Positions 18,439 to 28,099 are shown, numbered from the stretch's first letter. The stretch: DNA of 64,000 nucleotides from an uncultured bacterium (GCA_938036315.1 CALHPK010000009.1:200528-264527); one strand, 5' to 3'. Numbers and translations are program-made. The notes: generated from the sequence alone by a model not told the origin.

Positions 18439-18894
18439 ATGCAAATTTTAAGCAATCTCAAACCCCCAAAGGGAGCAACTCATAGAAAAAAGAGAGTTGG
18501 CAGAGGGTATGGGACTCACGGGAAGACCTCAGGGAGGGGTCACAAAGGACAGGGTCAGCGCGGTACACTACCTCCACCATACTTTGAAGGGGGACAAACA
18601 CCATTTATCAGACGAATACCAAAAAGAGGCTTTAGGTCAAAATTTCCCACTGTATACCAAGTTATTAACCTGAAAGATCTGGCAAAAATCCAGAGCGATG
18701 TAATCGATCCTCAGATACTATGGGAATCAGGACTCATAGATTCAAGATTCAAACCTGTGAAAATTTTAGGGGATGGAGAAATTTCTAAACCCATAACTTT
18801 AAAGGTTCACGCAATCTCAGGATCTGCAAGAAAAAAAATCGAGAAAGCAGGTGGCAAAATAGAAATCCTTGAAACACCAAAAATATCCAAGTAG
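18439..18894 (+). CDS. rplO: 50S ribosomal protein L15
   Basis: The 151-residue protein has the glycine-rich N-terminal extension GRGYGTHGKTSGRGHKGQ that threads into 23S rRNA, followed by GGQTPFIRRIPKRGF and a C-terminal globular domain with VHAISGSARKKIEKAGG. L15 normally sits in the spc operon just before secY. Here it is alone and secY lies 4.2 kb away on the other strand. TTAATT, 7 bases before the ATG, gives a leaderless-type start. Confidence 0.96.
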   Translation: MQILSNLKPPKGATHRKKRVGRGYGTHGKTSGRGHKGQGQRGTLPPPYFEGGQTPFIRRIPKRGFRSKFPTVYQVINLKDLAKIQSDVIDPQILWESGLIDSRFKPVKILGDGEISKPITLKVHAISGSARKKIEKAGGKIEILETPKISK

Positions 18895-18918
18895 ATAACT
18901 CTGAAGATCTACAGAACT

Positions 18919-21900
18919 TTAAAAATATCTTTCCTTTATTCTTCTTATAGTAGCGTACAAAGATGGTATAAGAACCAAAGTCATCAGCAAGGAAAATGCC
19001 AGTCCTCCTACTGATGGAATAACAAAATCACTACCTCCAAGCAAACTTTTACTTTGAATAAACAAAGATGGAACTAACCCAAATATAGTAGTCAAAGACG
19101 TCATAAGGACTGGTCTTATTCTTGAACCCGCTCCATCCCTTAGAGCACTCCTCCAATCCAATCCCTCCTCTCTTTCTTTTTTATTGACGACCTCAATAAG
19201 AACAATGCCATTATTAACTACTATCCCTGAAAGAAGAAAAATAGCAATTATTCCTAAGATCGACAACGGAATTTTAGTTAAAAATAGCGCAAGTACTACT
19301 CCAGCTATCCCCAACGGTATATTCAGCAAAATTATGAGAGGTAATGACAAAGATTCAAGAATAACAACCATAGATGAGTACACCAAAAATATAGCGAGAA
19401 TGAAAATGATGATTGCGGATTTGAACGTAGAAGACGTTTCACGAACAGCTCCACCTAAATCAACAAAAACCTCCGGATAATTATCCTCTATATATCTTTT
19501 TAATTTTTCAGCGTCTGTTAAGGTTGCACCAGTTGTATCTACAGACAGAGAAACCGCCCTTATACCATTTACCCTCAATATTTCACTCGGGGAAACACCA
19601 AATTTTCTAACAACTATGTCACCAAGAAAAACTGTTCCATCCTGTGAAAATGGAGGTTTTATAGGGAGTCTCAAAAAATTCTCAAAACCTATATTTCTCC
19701 CATACCTATTTACCAAAAATATATTTATATTCTGTCCATTCCAAGAAAATGGGCCCACATAAGAACCTGTAATTAGCGTAGAAAGATAATCCCCCAGATA
19801 AAGTGGAGTAACACCAAGGGACTTAGCATAGTCCCAAAGCGCAAGTTTAATCTCAGGAACCGGCTCTTCTATATCAACATCTGCTGCTCTGACAAAATCA
19901 AGAGTTCTCACATCATCCCTTATTCGCTTGGCAAGCTCAACAAACTTCACATAATCTGCACTTTCAGTATCTGAATACAGTAGAAGTTGTACATTCCTCT
20001 GCTGAGCAAAAACAAGAATATTTATAGGATTTGCAGGTAGTATCCTAAAATTCTCAATGTCTGGAAAAGATGACAGAAGTTGGGATATCTTCTCGTAAGC
20101 TAAATTATATGGGTAACTTGATCTCAGCCTTATTCCTACCAAAATTAGATTATCAGCCTCTGTGAACCGCTGAGCTCTTCCAAATGCTCTCCCAAAAGTA
20201 GACTCTCCATATCTCAAGAACACATATAAGATGTTATCTCCAAAAATCTTGATTATTTCATCTTTAATCTGAAAGGCTACTCTCTCAGACCACATTGAAT
20301 TTGCCACCTTTGGTAAATAAATAAATACTCTCAGATCTGGAGCCGGTCTGACTGGAAATATCTCCTTTTTCAAAGTTGGGAAAAGCAAAAAAATTGAGAC
20401 TGATAAAAATATAATTGCAAGCGATGGGACAACAGGCTTGTTTATAACAAACCCGAGAAATCTTTTATATCCAGACTCAAGCCACTCAAATGGATAGGTA
20501 AACTTTTCTTCTTTCATCACCTTCGACGATAATGCGGGAATCAAGGTTACAGCAACAATAAGCGATATAAGACTCGAGAGGAATACAACTAAAGCAAAAT
20601 CTGAAAATAAACTGAGAGTAAACCCTTTCAAGAATATGATCGGTATAAATGGTACAAAATTTGTAATGGTAGAAGCAAGCAAAGCTGTGAAAACGTATTC
20701 TGCTCCCTCAACTATTGCTCTGATGAGTGGTAAACCTTCCCTTTGCTTTCTTTTTATACTCTCAAGAACAACTATAGAATTATCAATTACAACACCGGTC
20801 GAGACTATTATAGCTGATAAAGATATTATGTTAAAACTCTTTCCAAGAAGATACAAAAACAGCACCGAAAATAAAACCGAAACAGGTATAGAAGTGAAAA
20901 GTATAAAGGACTCTCCAAAGTTCCTTATAAATAAATAAGTTATCACAAGAACAGATAAAACAGCATAAAATATTGTCCGCCTAAGTTCATTTATAGTTTC
21001 TCTTATCTGATCTGCAAAATCCAAAAGGATCAGAACTTTCACATCCGCAGGTAACCTCTCTGATATCTTAGAAAGTTCGTCTTTAATTCTATCGCTCGTC
21101 TGAACAATACTCGAACCCGATCTTTTCCTCACAAGCATAAGCAATATACTCTGCTCTACTCCGCTTTCATCAAAAAAAATTGATCTTGATGATTCTAATT
21201 TCGATGAGATCTCGATATCGGCAATGTCCTTAAGTCTTATAGGGAGACCATTCTTTACCGAAACAACAATATCCTCGACATCCCTTAAACTCCCAAGCTT
21301 GCCTTTCACCGTCGAAAAGAAAGCTGTATCGCCTATATTTATTTTACCGACAGAAAAATCTCCATTATACTGGTATATCGCACTTCTGACCTCCTGAACG
21401 CCAATACCATATTTTTGCATCTTGCTAACATCAAGCCAAATATTGAGATTTCTCTGAGCATCAGCAAGAATAAGGGTTCCCCCAACCCCCGGAATTGTAG
21501 AAATATATGGAGAAATCAGATCATAAGCTATCTGATATAAAGATTCAAGAGTTCTCTTCCCCACTACACCAATAAACAAAATAGGAAAAGCAGAAGAAGT
21601 GAATCTCAGAACAGATATCTGAAGATTCTGGAATTGATTGGTTCCACCACTCTGTAAAGCAAGAAGTCTTCTCTTCACAAATTCTACTCTCTCATTTACC
21701 CTCTGTACGGCAAAATCTAAATTCTCCCCTGTTCTGAACTTTATCTGAATCAAACCTACTCCATCTTCACATGTCGACTGAATTTCTTCCACACCTTCAA
21801 CCACCTTCAGCTCGTCTTCCATAGGTCTTACGATCAAGGTTTCTATCTGCTCAGGAGATGCTCCAGGGTACGAAATGGCAACAGAAACAAACGGAGTCTC

Positions 21901-22020
21901 AACCGGAGGCAGAAGATCTACAGGTATCAAAAAAGATGAATAAACAGCGAGAACTATAAGTGATATGTATATTATTGAGGTCCCAGCGGGTCTTGAAACA
22001 GAAAGCTTTGGGAAACTCAT
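18919..22020 (-). CDS. RND-family (AcrB/HAE1-type) efflux transporter
   Basis: 1033-residue proton-driven efflux pump. It has a first transmembrane helix, the PVETPFVSVAISYPGASPEQIE porter start, two large periplasmic loops and twelve helices. TM4 carries GVVIDNSIVVLES with a single Asp for proton coupling. The TM10 region reads SGIVVNNGIVLIE with Asn rather than the AcrB Lys, which places it nearer to SwrC/MdtB-like branches than to AcrB itself. No membrane-fusion protein or TolC gene is adjacent, so the partners must be elsewhere. The substrate cannot be inferred. Confidence 0.92.
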   Translation of the reverse strand: MSFPKLSVSRPAGTSIIYISLIVLAVYSSFLIPVDLLPPVETPFVSVAISYPGASPEQIETLIVRPMEDELKVVEGVEEIQSTCEDGVGLIQIKFRTGENLDFAVQRVNERVEFVKRRLLALQSGGTNQFQNLQISVLRFTSSAFPILFIGVVGKRTLESLYQIAYDLISPYISTIPGVGGTLILADAQRNLNIWLDVSKMQKYGIGVQEVRSAIYQYNGDFSVGKINIGDTAFFSTVKGKLGSLRDVEDIVVSVKNGLPIRLKDIADIEISSKLESSRSIFFDESGVEQSILLMLVRKRSGSSIVQTSDRIKDELSKISERLPADVKVLILLDFADQIRETINELRRTIFYAVLSVLVITYLFIRNFGESFILFTSIPVSVLFSVLFLYLLGKSFNIISLSAIIVSTGVVIDNSIVVLESIKRKQREGLPLIRAIVEGAEYVFTALLASTITNFVPFIPIIFLKGFTLSLFSDFALVVFLSSLISLIVAVTLIPALSSKVMKEEKFTYPFEWLESGYKRFLGFVINKPVVPSLAIIFLSVSIFLLFPTLKKEIFPVRPAPDLRVFIYLPKVANSMWSERVAFQIKDEIIKIFGDNILYVFLRYGESTFGRAFGRAQRFTEADNLILVGIRLRSSYPYNLAYEKISQLLSSFPDIENFRILPANPINILVFAQQRNVQLLLYSDTESADYVKFVELAKRIRDDVRTLDFVRAADVDIEEPVPEIKLALWDYAKSLGVTPLYLGDYLSTLITGSYVGPFSWNGQNINIFLVNRYGRNIGFENFLRLPIKPPFSQDGTVFLGDIVVRKFGVSPSEILRVNGIRAVSLSVDTTGATLTDAEKLKRYIEDNYPEVFVDLGGAVRETSSTFKSAIIIFILAIFLVYSSMVVILESLSLPLIILLNIPLGIAGVVLALFLTKIPLSILGIIAIFLLSGIVVNNGIVLIEVVNKKEREEGLDWRSALRDGAGSRIRPVLMTSLTTIFGLVPSLFIQSKSLLGGSDFVIPSVGGLAFSLLMTLVLIPSLYATIRRIKERYF

Positions 22021-22060
22021 TTATAAAATCTAATACCTTAAGAGAAAAGATACAAATTTA

Positions 22061-22420
22061 ATGAAAAAATTCAAAATTACACCTAATTTAAGTCAAGCTA
22101 TGAGATTGGTTGCATTTATAACAGTTCCTGATGAAGAGACAGGAGTAAAAATAGCAAGGCATCTGGTTGAAAACAAACTCGCAAGTTGCGTAAACATAGT
22201 AAAGAACATACGCTCCATCTATTTTTGGCAAGGGAAAATACAAGATGATCCAGAAGCATTACTTATTGTCAAAACCAAAAAGTACCTATTTGATAAGCTC
22301 AAAAACGAAGTTGAAAAGATGCATCCGTACACTGTTCCTGAAATAATAGGATTTGAGATAGATAAATGCGCAGAAAAATATGGTGCTTGGTGGGATGAAA
22401 CAACTATGCCCCCTGAGTAG
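22061..22420 (+). CDS. cutA: CutA-like divalent cation tolerance protein
   Basis: Small trimeric PII-like-fold protein. The diagnostic stretch is FITVPDEETGVKIARHLVE, then LASCVNIVKNIRSIYFWQGK and the HPYTVPEIIGFEI segment. It has 119 residues from the first ATG; an internal ATG at 22100 would give a more usual N-terminus. The first ATG has TACAAA-like sequence close upstream, in the leaderless style. Its role in metal tolerance is uncertain across the family. It is divergent from the RND pump, 40 bases apart. Confidence 0.92.
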   Translation: MKKFKITPNLSQAMRLVAFITVPDEETGVKIARHLVENKLASCVNIVKNIRSIYFWQGKIQDDPEALLIVKTKKYLFDKLKNEVEKMHPYTVPEIIGFEIDKCAEKYGAWWDETTMPPE

Positions 22421-22459
22421 ATTCCGAAGGTAAAACTTCACTTCTGAAGCAATAAGAAA

Positions 22460-23092
22460 TCAATCGCTTTTCCATTTGTTGATAGAATAAATGCTATCTA
22501 CAAAATTCAGTATGCACAAAAGCTTGTCCTTTACCTTGGAAAGGGTATCATTGTCTATAGATGAAGGGGGGGTGTTTACAAAAATATCAATAAGCTCGCT
22601 AATCTTGTTTAGTATTTCACTCTCCTGACCTTTTTTAATGTTTTTGCTATCATTTTTGATACTATATTTTCTTTCATCTTCTTGCTCAGCTCTCCATATA
22701 TCAGGCAGGTAGTCATTGTTATTAGTTAGGGGGTTATCTTTACCGTCAAGTCTACGCTCTATCTGATCAATTATCTTTTCAAAGCCTTCAATTACTGAGA
22801 AATTTTTAGCTATTAATCTTTTTTCATCACTGCTCTTTTTTGAATTCCATATAGCGGGATAGTTCTTTTCTATCCATCTTTCTATTTCTGGGATAGGCAC
22901 TGCTATAAGGCTTTTTCCTTGGGCTTTAAGTCTCTTTTTCCATCCGACCTTTGAGGTAAACTTATATGTAGCCTTCTTACTCTTTTTTATCCCATAATGT
23001 TCGAATACTTTCTGAATTGCGTCTACTCCTACAGCGTAGGGGATATTATTTATAATTTTTACACCTGGAATACTTATCATTTCTTCTGGCAT
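22460..23092 (-). CDS. Orphan hypothetical protein
   Basis: 210 residues of unknown function. The N-terminal 85 residues look folded and mixed alpha/beta: NNIPYAVGVDAIQKVFEHYG, then KVGWKKRLKAQGKSLIAVP and IPEIERWIEKNY. This is compatible with a small DNA-binding or winged-helix module, but no family is recognised. The middle is polar and low complexity and the C-terminus is helical. It lies directly downstream of secY on the same strand, where map or adk would often be expected. Poorly conserved composition suggests an accessory gene. Confidence 0.6.
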   Translation of the reverse strand: MPEEMISIPGVKIINNIPYAVGVDAIQKVFEHYGIKKSKKATYKFTSKVGWKKRLKAQGKSLIAVPIPEIERWIEKNYPAIWNSKKSSDEKRLIAKNFSVIEGFEKIIDQIERRLDGKDNPLTNNNDYLPDIWRAEQEDERKYSIKNDSKNIKKGQESEILNKISELIDIFVNTPPSSIDNDTLSKVKDKLLCILNFVDSIYSINKWKSD

Positions 23093-23139
23093 CCCCCAAA
23101 ATTTTAATTTTACAAATTTTCGACCTTGTTATGCATAGT

Positions 23140-24456
23140 TCAGTAAGCAGTTCTTCCCCTTATAATTGGTTCCTTACCTACTAGACCTTCGTAGCTTGAC
23201 ATATAAAGAAGTGCCTCAATCTGCCTTATTGTATCCATAGCGACTCCAATAGCTATCAGGAGAGAAGTTCCCCCAAAACTGAACGGTAAATTCATCGCTC
23301 CCATGAAGAAAGTTGGTAACACACATACGAATCCAAGATAGATACCTCCCACAAGTGTCAGTCGTGTTATGACTTTATCAAGGTATTCAGATGTCTGCTG
23401 TCCCGGTCTTATCCCAGGTATGAATGCACCTGCCTTCTGCAAATTCTCAGCAATATCATATGGATTAAATATTATACCTGTATAAAAGAAGGCGAAAAAT
23501 ATTATCAGAACAAAATAAATCACGTTATAGATTGGGGAAAGTGGGTTGAGGAAACTTGCGATCTTCTGAGTTACAGGATTATTAACAAATGTAGCTATTG
23601 TTAACGGGAACATAAGGATTGCCGAAGCAAAAATTGGCGGGATGACCCCAGATATATTAAGCTTTATAGGAAGGTAAGATGGAACTCCCCCGACCAACTT
23701 TCTTCCCATCACTCGTGTAGCATACTGAATTGGGATTTTTCTGTATGAAGCCTCCATATATACTATAAAAGCAACAATAAAAATCATAAGAATAAGCCCC
23801 ATAACAAGATTCATAGGTTCGACTTCGCCCAGCCTGAGAAGTGTAATAATATTACCAATAGTACCTGGTAGTCTGGATATTATCCCAGTAAAGATTATGA
23901 GTGAAATTCCATTACCTATTCCCTTTTTCGTAATCTGCTCACCAATCCACATAAGCGACATTGTTCCTATTGTGATAGTCAATCCTGCAGATATTCTGAA
24001 AGTTAGACCCCCTTCCGCGAGTCTGCCAGTGGCGGAAAATGTCTGCTCGAGAGATAGAGCCCAAAAACTCCCCTGAAAGAAGCTTAGAAAAACCGCCAAA
24101 TATCTTGAATACTGATTTATCTTTTGTCTTCCAAGCTCCCCTTGTTTCTTCAACTCCTGAAGTTTCGGAAAAACCGAGGACAAAACCTCCATAATTATCG
24201 AAGCTGTAATATACGGCATAACCCCCAAAGCGAAAACCGAGGCATTTTCCATAGCTCCCCCCGAAAAAAGATTAAAGAGCCCAAGCAAAGTCCCTTCCGC
24301 CATTGCGAAAAACTCTCTCAGAGCTTGGAGATCTACTCCCGGAATAGGTATAAAAATCCCAATTCGATATATCGTGAGCATACCAAGAGTAAACAAAAGC
24401 CTCTTTTTGAGTTCTGGAATCTTCGGCAGAGATATTATCCCAGCAGGTCTCTGCAT
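23140..24456 (-). CDS. secY: Protein translocase subunit SecY
   Basis: Central channel of the Sec translocon, 438 residues with ten predicted helices. It opens with PELKKRLLFTLGMLTIYRIGIFIPIPGVD. The plug/TM2 region GLFNLFSGGAMENASVFALGVMPYI and cytoplasmic loop RKIPIQYATR, then PFSFGGTSLLIAIGVAMD near TM10, are all typical. It is not in a ribosomal-protein operon; L15, its usual neighbour, is 4.2 kb away. TACTAT lies 7 bases before the ATG, again consistent with a leaderless mRNA. Confidence 0.97.
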   Translation of the reverse strand: MQRPAGIISLPKIPELKKRLLFTLGMLTIYRIGIFIPIPGVDLQALREFFAMAEGTLLGLFNLFSGGAMENASVFALGVMPYITASIIMEVLSSVFPKLQELKKQGELGRQKINQYSRYLAVFLSFFQGSFWALSLEQTFSATGRLAEGGLTFRISAGLTITIGTMSLMWIGEQITKKGIGNGISLIIFTGIISRLPGTIGNIITLLRLGEVEPMNLVMGLILMIFIVAFIVYMEASYRKIPIQYATRVMGRKLVGGVPSYLPIKLNISGVIPPIFASAILMFPLTIATFVNNPVTQKIASFLNPLSPIYNVIYFVLIIFFAFFYTGIIFNPYDIAENLQKAGAFIPGIRPGQQTSEYLDKVITRLTLVGGIYLGFVCVLPTFFMGAMNLPFSFGGTSLLIAIGVAMDTIRQIEALLYMSSYEGLVGKEPIIRGRTAY

Positions 24457-24570
24457 AAACCAAATAGTAATAACTCAAAAATCATAATTGAAATTTACAG
24501 TTTGAAAGTAATCATCCGAATAAGACTTAAAAGTTTATCCTCACTGCCACACCATCAAAGGGAGAATAAC

Positions 24571-24576
24571 TAAATT
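24571..24576 (+). promoter_or_regulatory. -10-like element of the DUF5989/SxtJ pair
   Basis: TAAATT is 7 bases before the ATG at 24584, with no Shine-Dalgarno site in the interval. It is the only promoter candidate for the two-gene unit. Confidence 0.4.
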
Positions 24577-24583
24577 AAATAGT

Positions 24584-24742
24584 ATGATTAGCCTATCGTC
24601 CTTTAAAGACCTGATTAATTTCTTTCTGAAAAGAAAAAAATTCTGGCTTATTCCTGTTATTCTTGGTATACTCATATTAGCCCTGGTGATAATGTTCGGA
24701 GGGAGTTCTCCAGTATCACCTTTCATCTATACGATTTTCTGA
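24584..24742 (+). CDS. DUF5989-family small membrane protein
   Basis: A 52-residue protein, easily overlooked because of its length. It has a short amphipathic start (LSSFKDLINFFLKRKKFWLIP), one hydrophobic helix, then GGSSPVSPFIYTIF at the very C-terminus. This matches the layout and ending of DUF5989 proteins, which are normally encoded next to an SxtJ-like protein and a carbamoyltransferase. The next gene, 25 bases downstream, is SxtJ-like, which supports both calls. Its biochemical role is unknown; it is predicted to be inner-membrane. Confidence 0.8.
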   Translation: MISLSSFKDLINFFLKRKKFWLIPVILGILILALVIMFGGSSPVSPFIYTIF

Positions 24743-24767
24743 TTACAAAGAGTGCAAAATCAAATAG

Positions 24768-25139
24768 ATGAGAAATACACCAGAAATACATAAATCAGCT
24801 AAGCAAGTTGTCGCAATAACCGGCGGACTAATTCTTCTCAATCTCATCATTGGAAGCCATATTCCATTATTCATCGCTTTATTTATCATATTTTTGTATC
24901 TTATATCAGAAACCAAAACTCTAAAACTAATAAAGTTTCTTTCTCAACCAGCTTCCTACACAACCAAACTTCTTTCAATCCTATCCCTATCTTTCCTTTT
25001 CTACTTCATTCTTACACCGGTTAGTATAATCTGGAGGATATTCACAAAAGATCCACTGAATCTGAAAAAAAGGGAAAAATCATATTACATTCTAAGAAAT
25101 AAAGAGTTCGATATATCTGACTTCCAGAAACCTTACTAA
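24768..25139 (+). CDS. SxtJ-like membrane protein
   Basis: 123 residues with two N-terminal hydrophobic helices (VVAITGGLILLNLI and PLFIALFIIFLYLI) and a third around LLSILSLSFLFYFILTPV. It is followed by the soluble tail DPLNLKKREKSYY, which is typical of SxtJ-family proteins (W/L-x-R...DPL...R...SYW-like). Family members usually accompany a NodU/CmcH-type carbamoyltransferase in natural-product or surface-glycan loci. No such enzyme is in this window. It forms a unit with the DUF5989 gene. Confidence 0.7.
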   Translation: MRNTPEIHKSAKQVVAITGGLILLNLIIGSHIPLFIALFIIFLYLISETKTLKLIKFLSQPASYTTKLLSILSLSFLFYFILTPVSIIWRIFTKDPLNLKKREKSYYILRNKEFDISDFQKPY

Positions 25140-25193
25140 TTATCTTTACACAATCTGAGTTTATTAACTCTTCCTTCTCTGACCTCTTACGAA

Positions 25194-25565
25194 ATGCAAT
25201 TTAAGATGGAGCAAAAAATCCGAGTAAAATCCGATTCTATATTAATGATGTTAGGGCAAGAGAATAAACTGTGGGGTCTTTTAGAAGAAATAGAGGATCT
25301 GCAGAGGAAAATTTTTCAATTGGTGAAGGAGCAAAAACATAAAGAAAGCGCCGAGGAACTTGAGAAAATTCTACACAAGTTTCAAAGATTGCTGTTTGTA
25401 GATTTACGCTACGATCTTAAATTAAAGGGAAAAATCTTAAAGCTTAAAACGCTATTCAGCATACTTAAAAGATATTACGAGCTTATGCTCATTATAAACA
25501 ATGAAGCAAATAAAGTATCTGTAAATTCAATTGAGCCCGGAACATTGGTGAAACGAAAAGAGTAA
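25194..25565 (+). CDS. Hypothetical helical protein
   Basis: 123 residues, almost entirely charged alpha-helix (ENKLWGLLEEIEDLQRKIFQ, then EELEKILHKFQRLLFVDLRY), with no signal peptide or membrane segment. No family is recognised. Small helical proteins of this size include flagellar export chaperones such as FlgN or FliT, but I see no motif that supports this. It lies between the SxtJ-like gene and nadC, all on the plus strand. Confidence 0.55.
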   Translation: MQFKMEQKIRVKSDSILMMLGQENKLWGLLEEIEDLQRKIFQLVKEQKHKESAEELEKILHKFQRLLFVDLRYDLKLKGKILKLKTLFSILKRYYELMLIINNEANKVSVNSIEPGTLVKRKE

Positions 25566-25624
25566 AAGATCTGCCAGAGATAACATTAATTTTCAAGGAG
25601 TGAATTAAATTCTTTGTAAGGTAG

Positions 25625-26581
25625 ATGTCGGAAAATCCGAAAAATAGATGGGAATTCCTAAAAATAAAGAGGGAAGCCGAAGATCAACTCAAAAAGTTAG
25701 TAAGAAGCTGGTTCGATGAGGATAAAGTTTTCAAAGATATAACAACAGCCCTGGTAATTCCCAATAAAAAAGGTAGGCTTATAATATTTTCAAAAAGCAA
25801 AAAACAGTTCACAGTTGCCGGAGCGGACTTTATAAAGCTTATAGTAAATAAATATTTAAAATGCACTCAAGGAAAAAAAGAGCCAGTTAAAGTAAAGATA
25901 TTGAAGAGAGATGGTATGATTGTTCAAACTGGTGACAAAATAGCAGAGATAGAAGGAAATATAAAAATCCTTCTATCATTAGAAAGAATTATTCTCAATC
26001 TCGTTTCCATCCTCAGCGGGATAGCTACCGAGACAAGAGAACTTGTGAAACTTGCAAAAGGAGTAAAGATCTTGTCGACAAGGAAAACTGCTCCCGGTCT
26101 CAGATATCTCGAAAAATATGCAGTCTGCGTCGGCGGAGGTTTTACACACAGAAAGAATCTTGCCGATGCAGTACTTATAAAAGATAATCATATAAAAGCT
26201 CTGGGTGGAATCAAAAACCTATGCAAGATTATAAATGAAAAACAATCAAAGATAAAAAAATTGATCAAAAGTGGAACCCAATTTGAAATCGAGGTTCAGA
26301 ATCAGGATGAGCTTGAATCCCTGCTAGATATATCAAAATATTTTGGAAAAATAACTATCATGCTAGACAATTTTATGTACAATGCCCTCAAAAGGGCAAT
26401 AAAGAAAATAAAAGAATTTTCAAAGAAACATGGAATCGAAATACTCGTGGAAGTTTCTGGAGGGGTAAATCTACAAAATATCAGAAAGATTGCAAAACTT
26501 AAACCAGATTTTATATCTGCTGGGTATATAACTATTCAGCCAAGAATTCCAGATATATCAGCGGATATTGTTCCTATCTGA
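25625..26581 (+). CDS. nadC: Nicotinate-nucleotide pyrophosphorylase (quinolinate phosphoribosyltransferase)
   Basis: De novo NAD biosynthesis: quinolinate plus PRPP gives nicotinate mononucleotide. The 318-residue protein shows LLSLERIILNLVSILSGIAT, then STRKTAPGLRYLEKYAV and GGGFTHRKNLADAVLIKDNHI, the PRPP and quinolinate binding core. The end GGVNLQNIRKIAKLKPDFISAG is also typical. The N-terminus is about 20 residues longer than usual. No nadA or nadB lies nearby. Confidence 0.95.
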   Translation: MSENPKNRWEFLKIKREAEDQLKKLVRSWFDEDKVFKDITTALVIPNKKGRLIIFSKSKKQFTVAGADFIKLIVNKYLKCTQGKKEPVKVKILKRDGMIVQTGDKIAEIEGNIKILLSLERIILNLVSILSGIATETRELVKLAKGVKILSTRKTAPGLRYLEKYAVCVGGGFTHRKNLADAVLIKDNHIKALGGIKNLCKIINEKQSKIKKLIKSGTQFEIEVQNQDELESLLDISKYFGKITIMLDNFMYNALKRAIKKIKEFSKKHGIEILVEVSGGVNLQNIRKIAKLKPDFISAGYITIQPRIPDISADIVPI

Positions 26582-26624
26582 AGATATATCTCTGGTTTAG
26601 ATTTTTTCCTATTTTTGATTTGTT

Positions 26625-27839
26625 ATGATTTACATAATTGGAATAGGCGAGGATGGAATCGATGGGCTCTTACCTTATGCCAGAAGCAAACTCCAAGAAT
26701 CAGATGTTATAGTTGGAGGTAAAAGGCATCTCGAACTTGTCAGAGAATTTATTCACCTCAAAGACGTAATCACAATAGGCTCTGATCTTGAAGCGGTTCT
26801 AAAGTTAGTAGAAGAGAAGTTCAAAATGGGGAAGAAAGTAGTAGTTCTAAATTCTGGAGATCCTCTTTTCTTTGGCTTTGCAAAAAGATTAATAGAACAT
26901 TTTGGCAAAGATAATTGCCAAGTAATACCTACGTTATCTTCTGTTCAGCTTGCATTCTCAAAAATTAAAGAAAGTTGGGATGATGCAAAAATAATAAGTA
27001 TACACACAAGAGCAAAAATCCAAGACTATATATGGGACATTCTCGAGAATGAAAAAATTGCAATTTTAACATCTGGTAAAGAAGATCCCAAAATTGTTGC
27101 TGAATTTCTTGCAAACAATAATATAGTTGTAAAGAATTTTTTTGTATTTGAGAATCTAGGTGGAAAATCCGAGCGAATACTGAACCTTAAGATCGACGAA
27201 GTTAAAAACTATGATTTCTCCATGTTAAACATAATCGTCATTATCAAAGATAAGATCTCCAGAAAGTTTAACTTTGGACTTCCGGAAGAATCTTTTAAGT
27301 ATCATACCGTAAAAAGAGGTATCATCACGAAAGCAGAATTGAGAGCTATTGCGATATCTAAACTTTCATTGAAGGAAGATTCAGTTGTCTGGGATATTGG
27401 CAGTGGCTCTGGATCTGTGGCAATAGAGTGTGCCCTACTTTCAAGGAAGGGGAAAGTATACGCCATAGAGAAAAATGAAGACTTAGTGGAGATCATCCGC
27501 AGTAACAAACTCAAATTCGGAGCTTACAATTTAGAGATAGTCTTGGGAGAAGCTCCTGATATTTTGAGAAAGCTTGAGGATCCCGATTCCATCTTTATTG
27601 GTGGAGGAGGGAGAAACATAGAGGAAATTCTTTCTGAATGCCTATCCAGAGAGAAGCTCAAAAATATTGTTGCCACTTTTATCGTTCCTTCTCATTTTGT
27701 CCGATGTTACGAATTTTTGAAGTCAAAAGGGTACTCTCCGAATGCGTTCTTCTTTAACTTTATGAAGCTGAAAGATATAGGGGGATATGAGAAATTCGAT
27801 TCTTATGCTGAGACTTTTTTGATTCACCTATCTTTGTAA
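26625..27839 (+). CDS. cobL: Precorrin-6Y C5,15-methyltransferase (CbiE-CbiT fusion)
   Basis: 404-residue fusion for corrin-ring methylation and decarboxylation in cobalamin synthesis. The N-terminal CbiE half begins IYIIGIGEDGIDGLLPYA with VIVGGKRHLEL and LNSGDPLFFGFA. The C-terminal CbiT half has the SAM-binding WDIGSGSGSVAIECAL and GGGGRNIEEIL. The family also occurs as two separate genes. No other cobalamin genes are in the window, in line with the scattered organisation. Confidence 0.93.
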   Translation: MIYIIGIGEDGIDGLLPYARSKLQESDVIVGGKRHLELVREFIHLKDVITIGSDLEAVLKLVEEKFKMGKKVVVLNSGDPLFFGFAKRLIEHFGKDNCQVIPTLSSVQLAFSKIKESWDDAKIISIHTRAKIQDYIWDILENEKIAILTSGKEDPKIVAEFLANNNIVVKNFFVFENLGGKSERILNLKIDEVKNYDFSMLNIIVIIKDKISRKFNFGLPEESFKYHTVKRGIITKAELRAIAISKLSLKEDSVVWDIGSGSGSVAIECALLSRKGKVYAIEKNEDLVEIIRSNKLKFGAYNLEIVLGEAPDILRKLEDPDSIFIGGGGRNIEEILSECLSREKLKNIVATFIVPSHFVRCYEFLKSKGYSPNAFFFNFMKLKDIGGYEKFDSYAETFLIHLSL

Positions 27840-27876
27840 GCTTGATGATATTTAGTGAATCTGGTTTTAGTGAATA

Positions 27877-27908
27877 TGTGGTTACTTTTTAATGTGGTTA
27901 CTTTTTAA
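27877..27908. repeat. Tandem duplication, 16-bp unit x2
   Basis: TGTGGTTACTTTTTAA occurs twice in immediate succession between cobL and the PBP gene. Just upstream, TTTAGTGAAT also occurs twice, 15 bases apart (about 27851-27875), so two duplications are nested in about 60 bases. Confidence 0.85.
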
Positions 27909-28099
27909 TAAAATCTTATAACCTAAAAAGTGTGGTTGCAGAATATCTGCTGGCTAAAATTAGTGATTTTCATAACTTTTTTAAAACTAAATTTTTTGCG
28001 ATTCGCACTCCAAAGCGGTATAATAGCTTATAGATTTCATATGTACAAACTGAAATTATCGTGATTTTGACTGGAGCACACTAAAATTTATTTTTGGTT

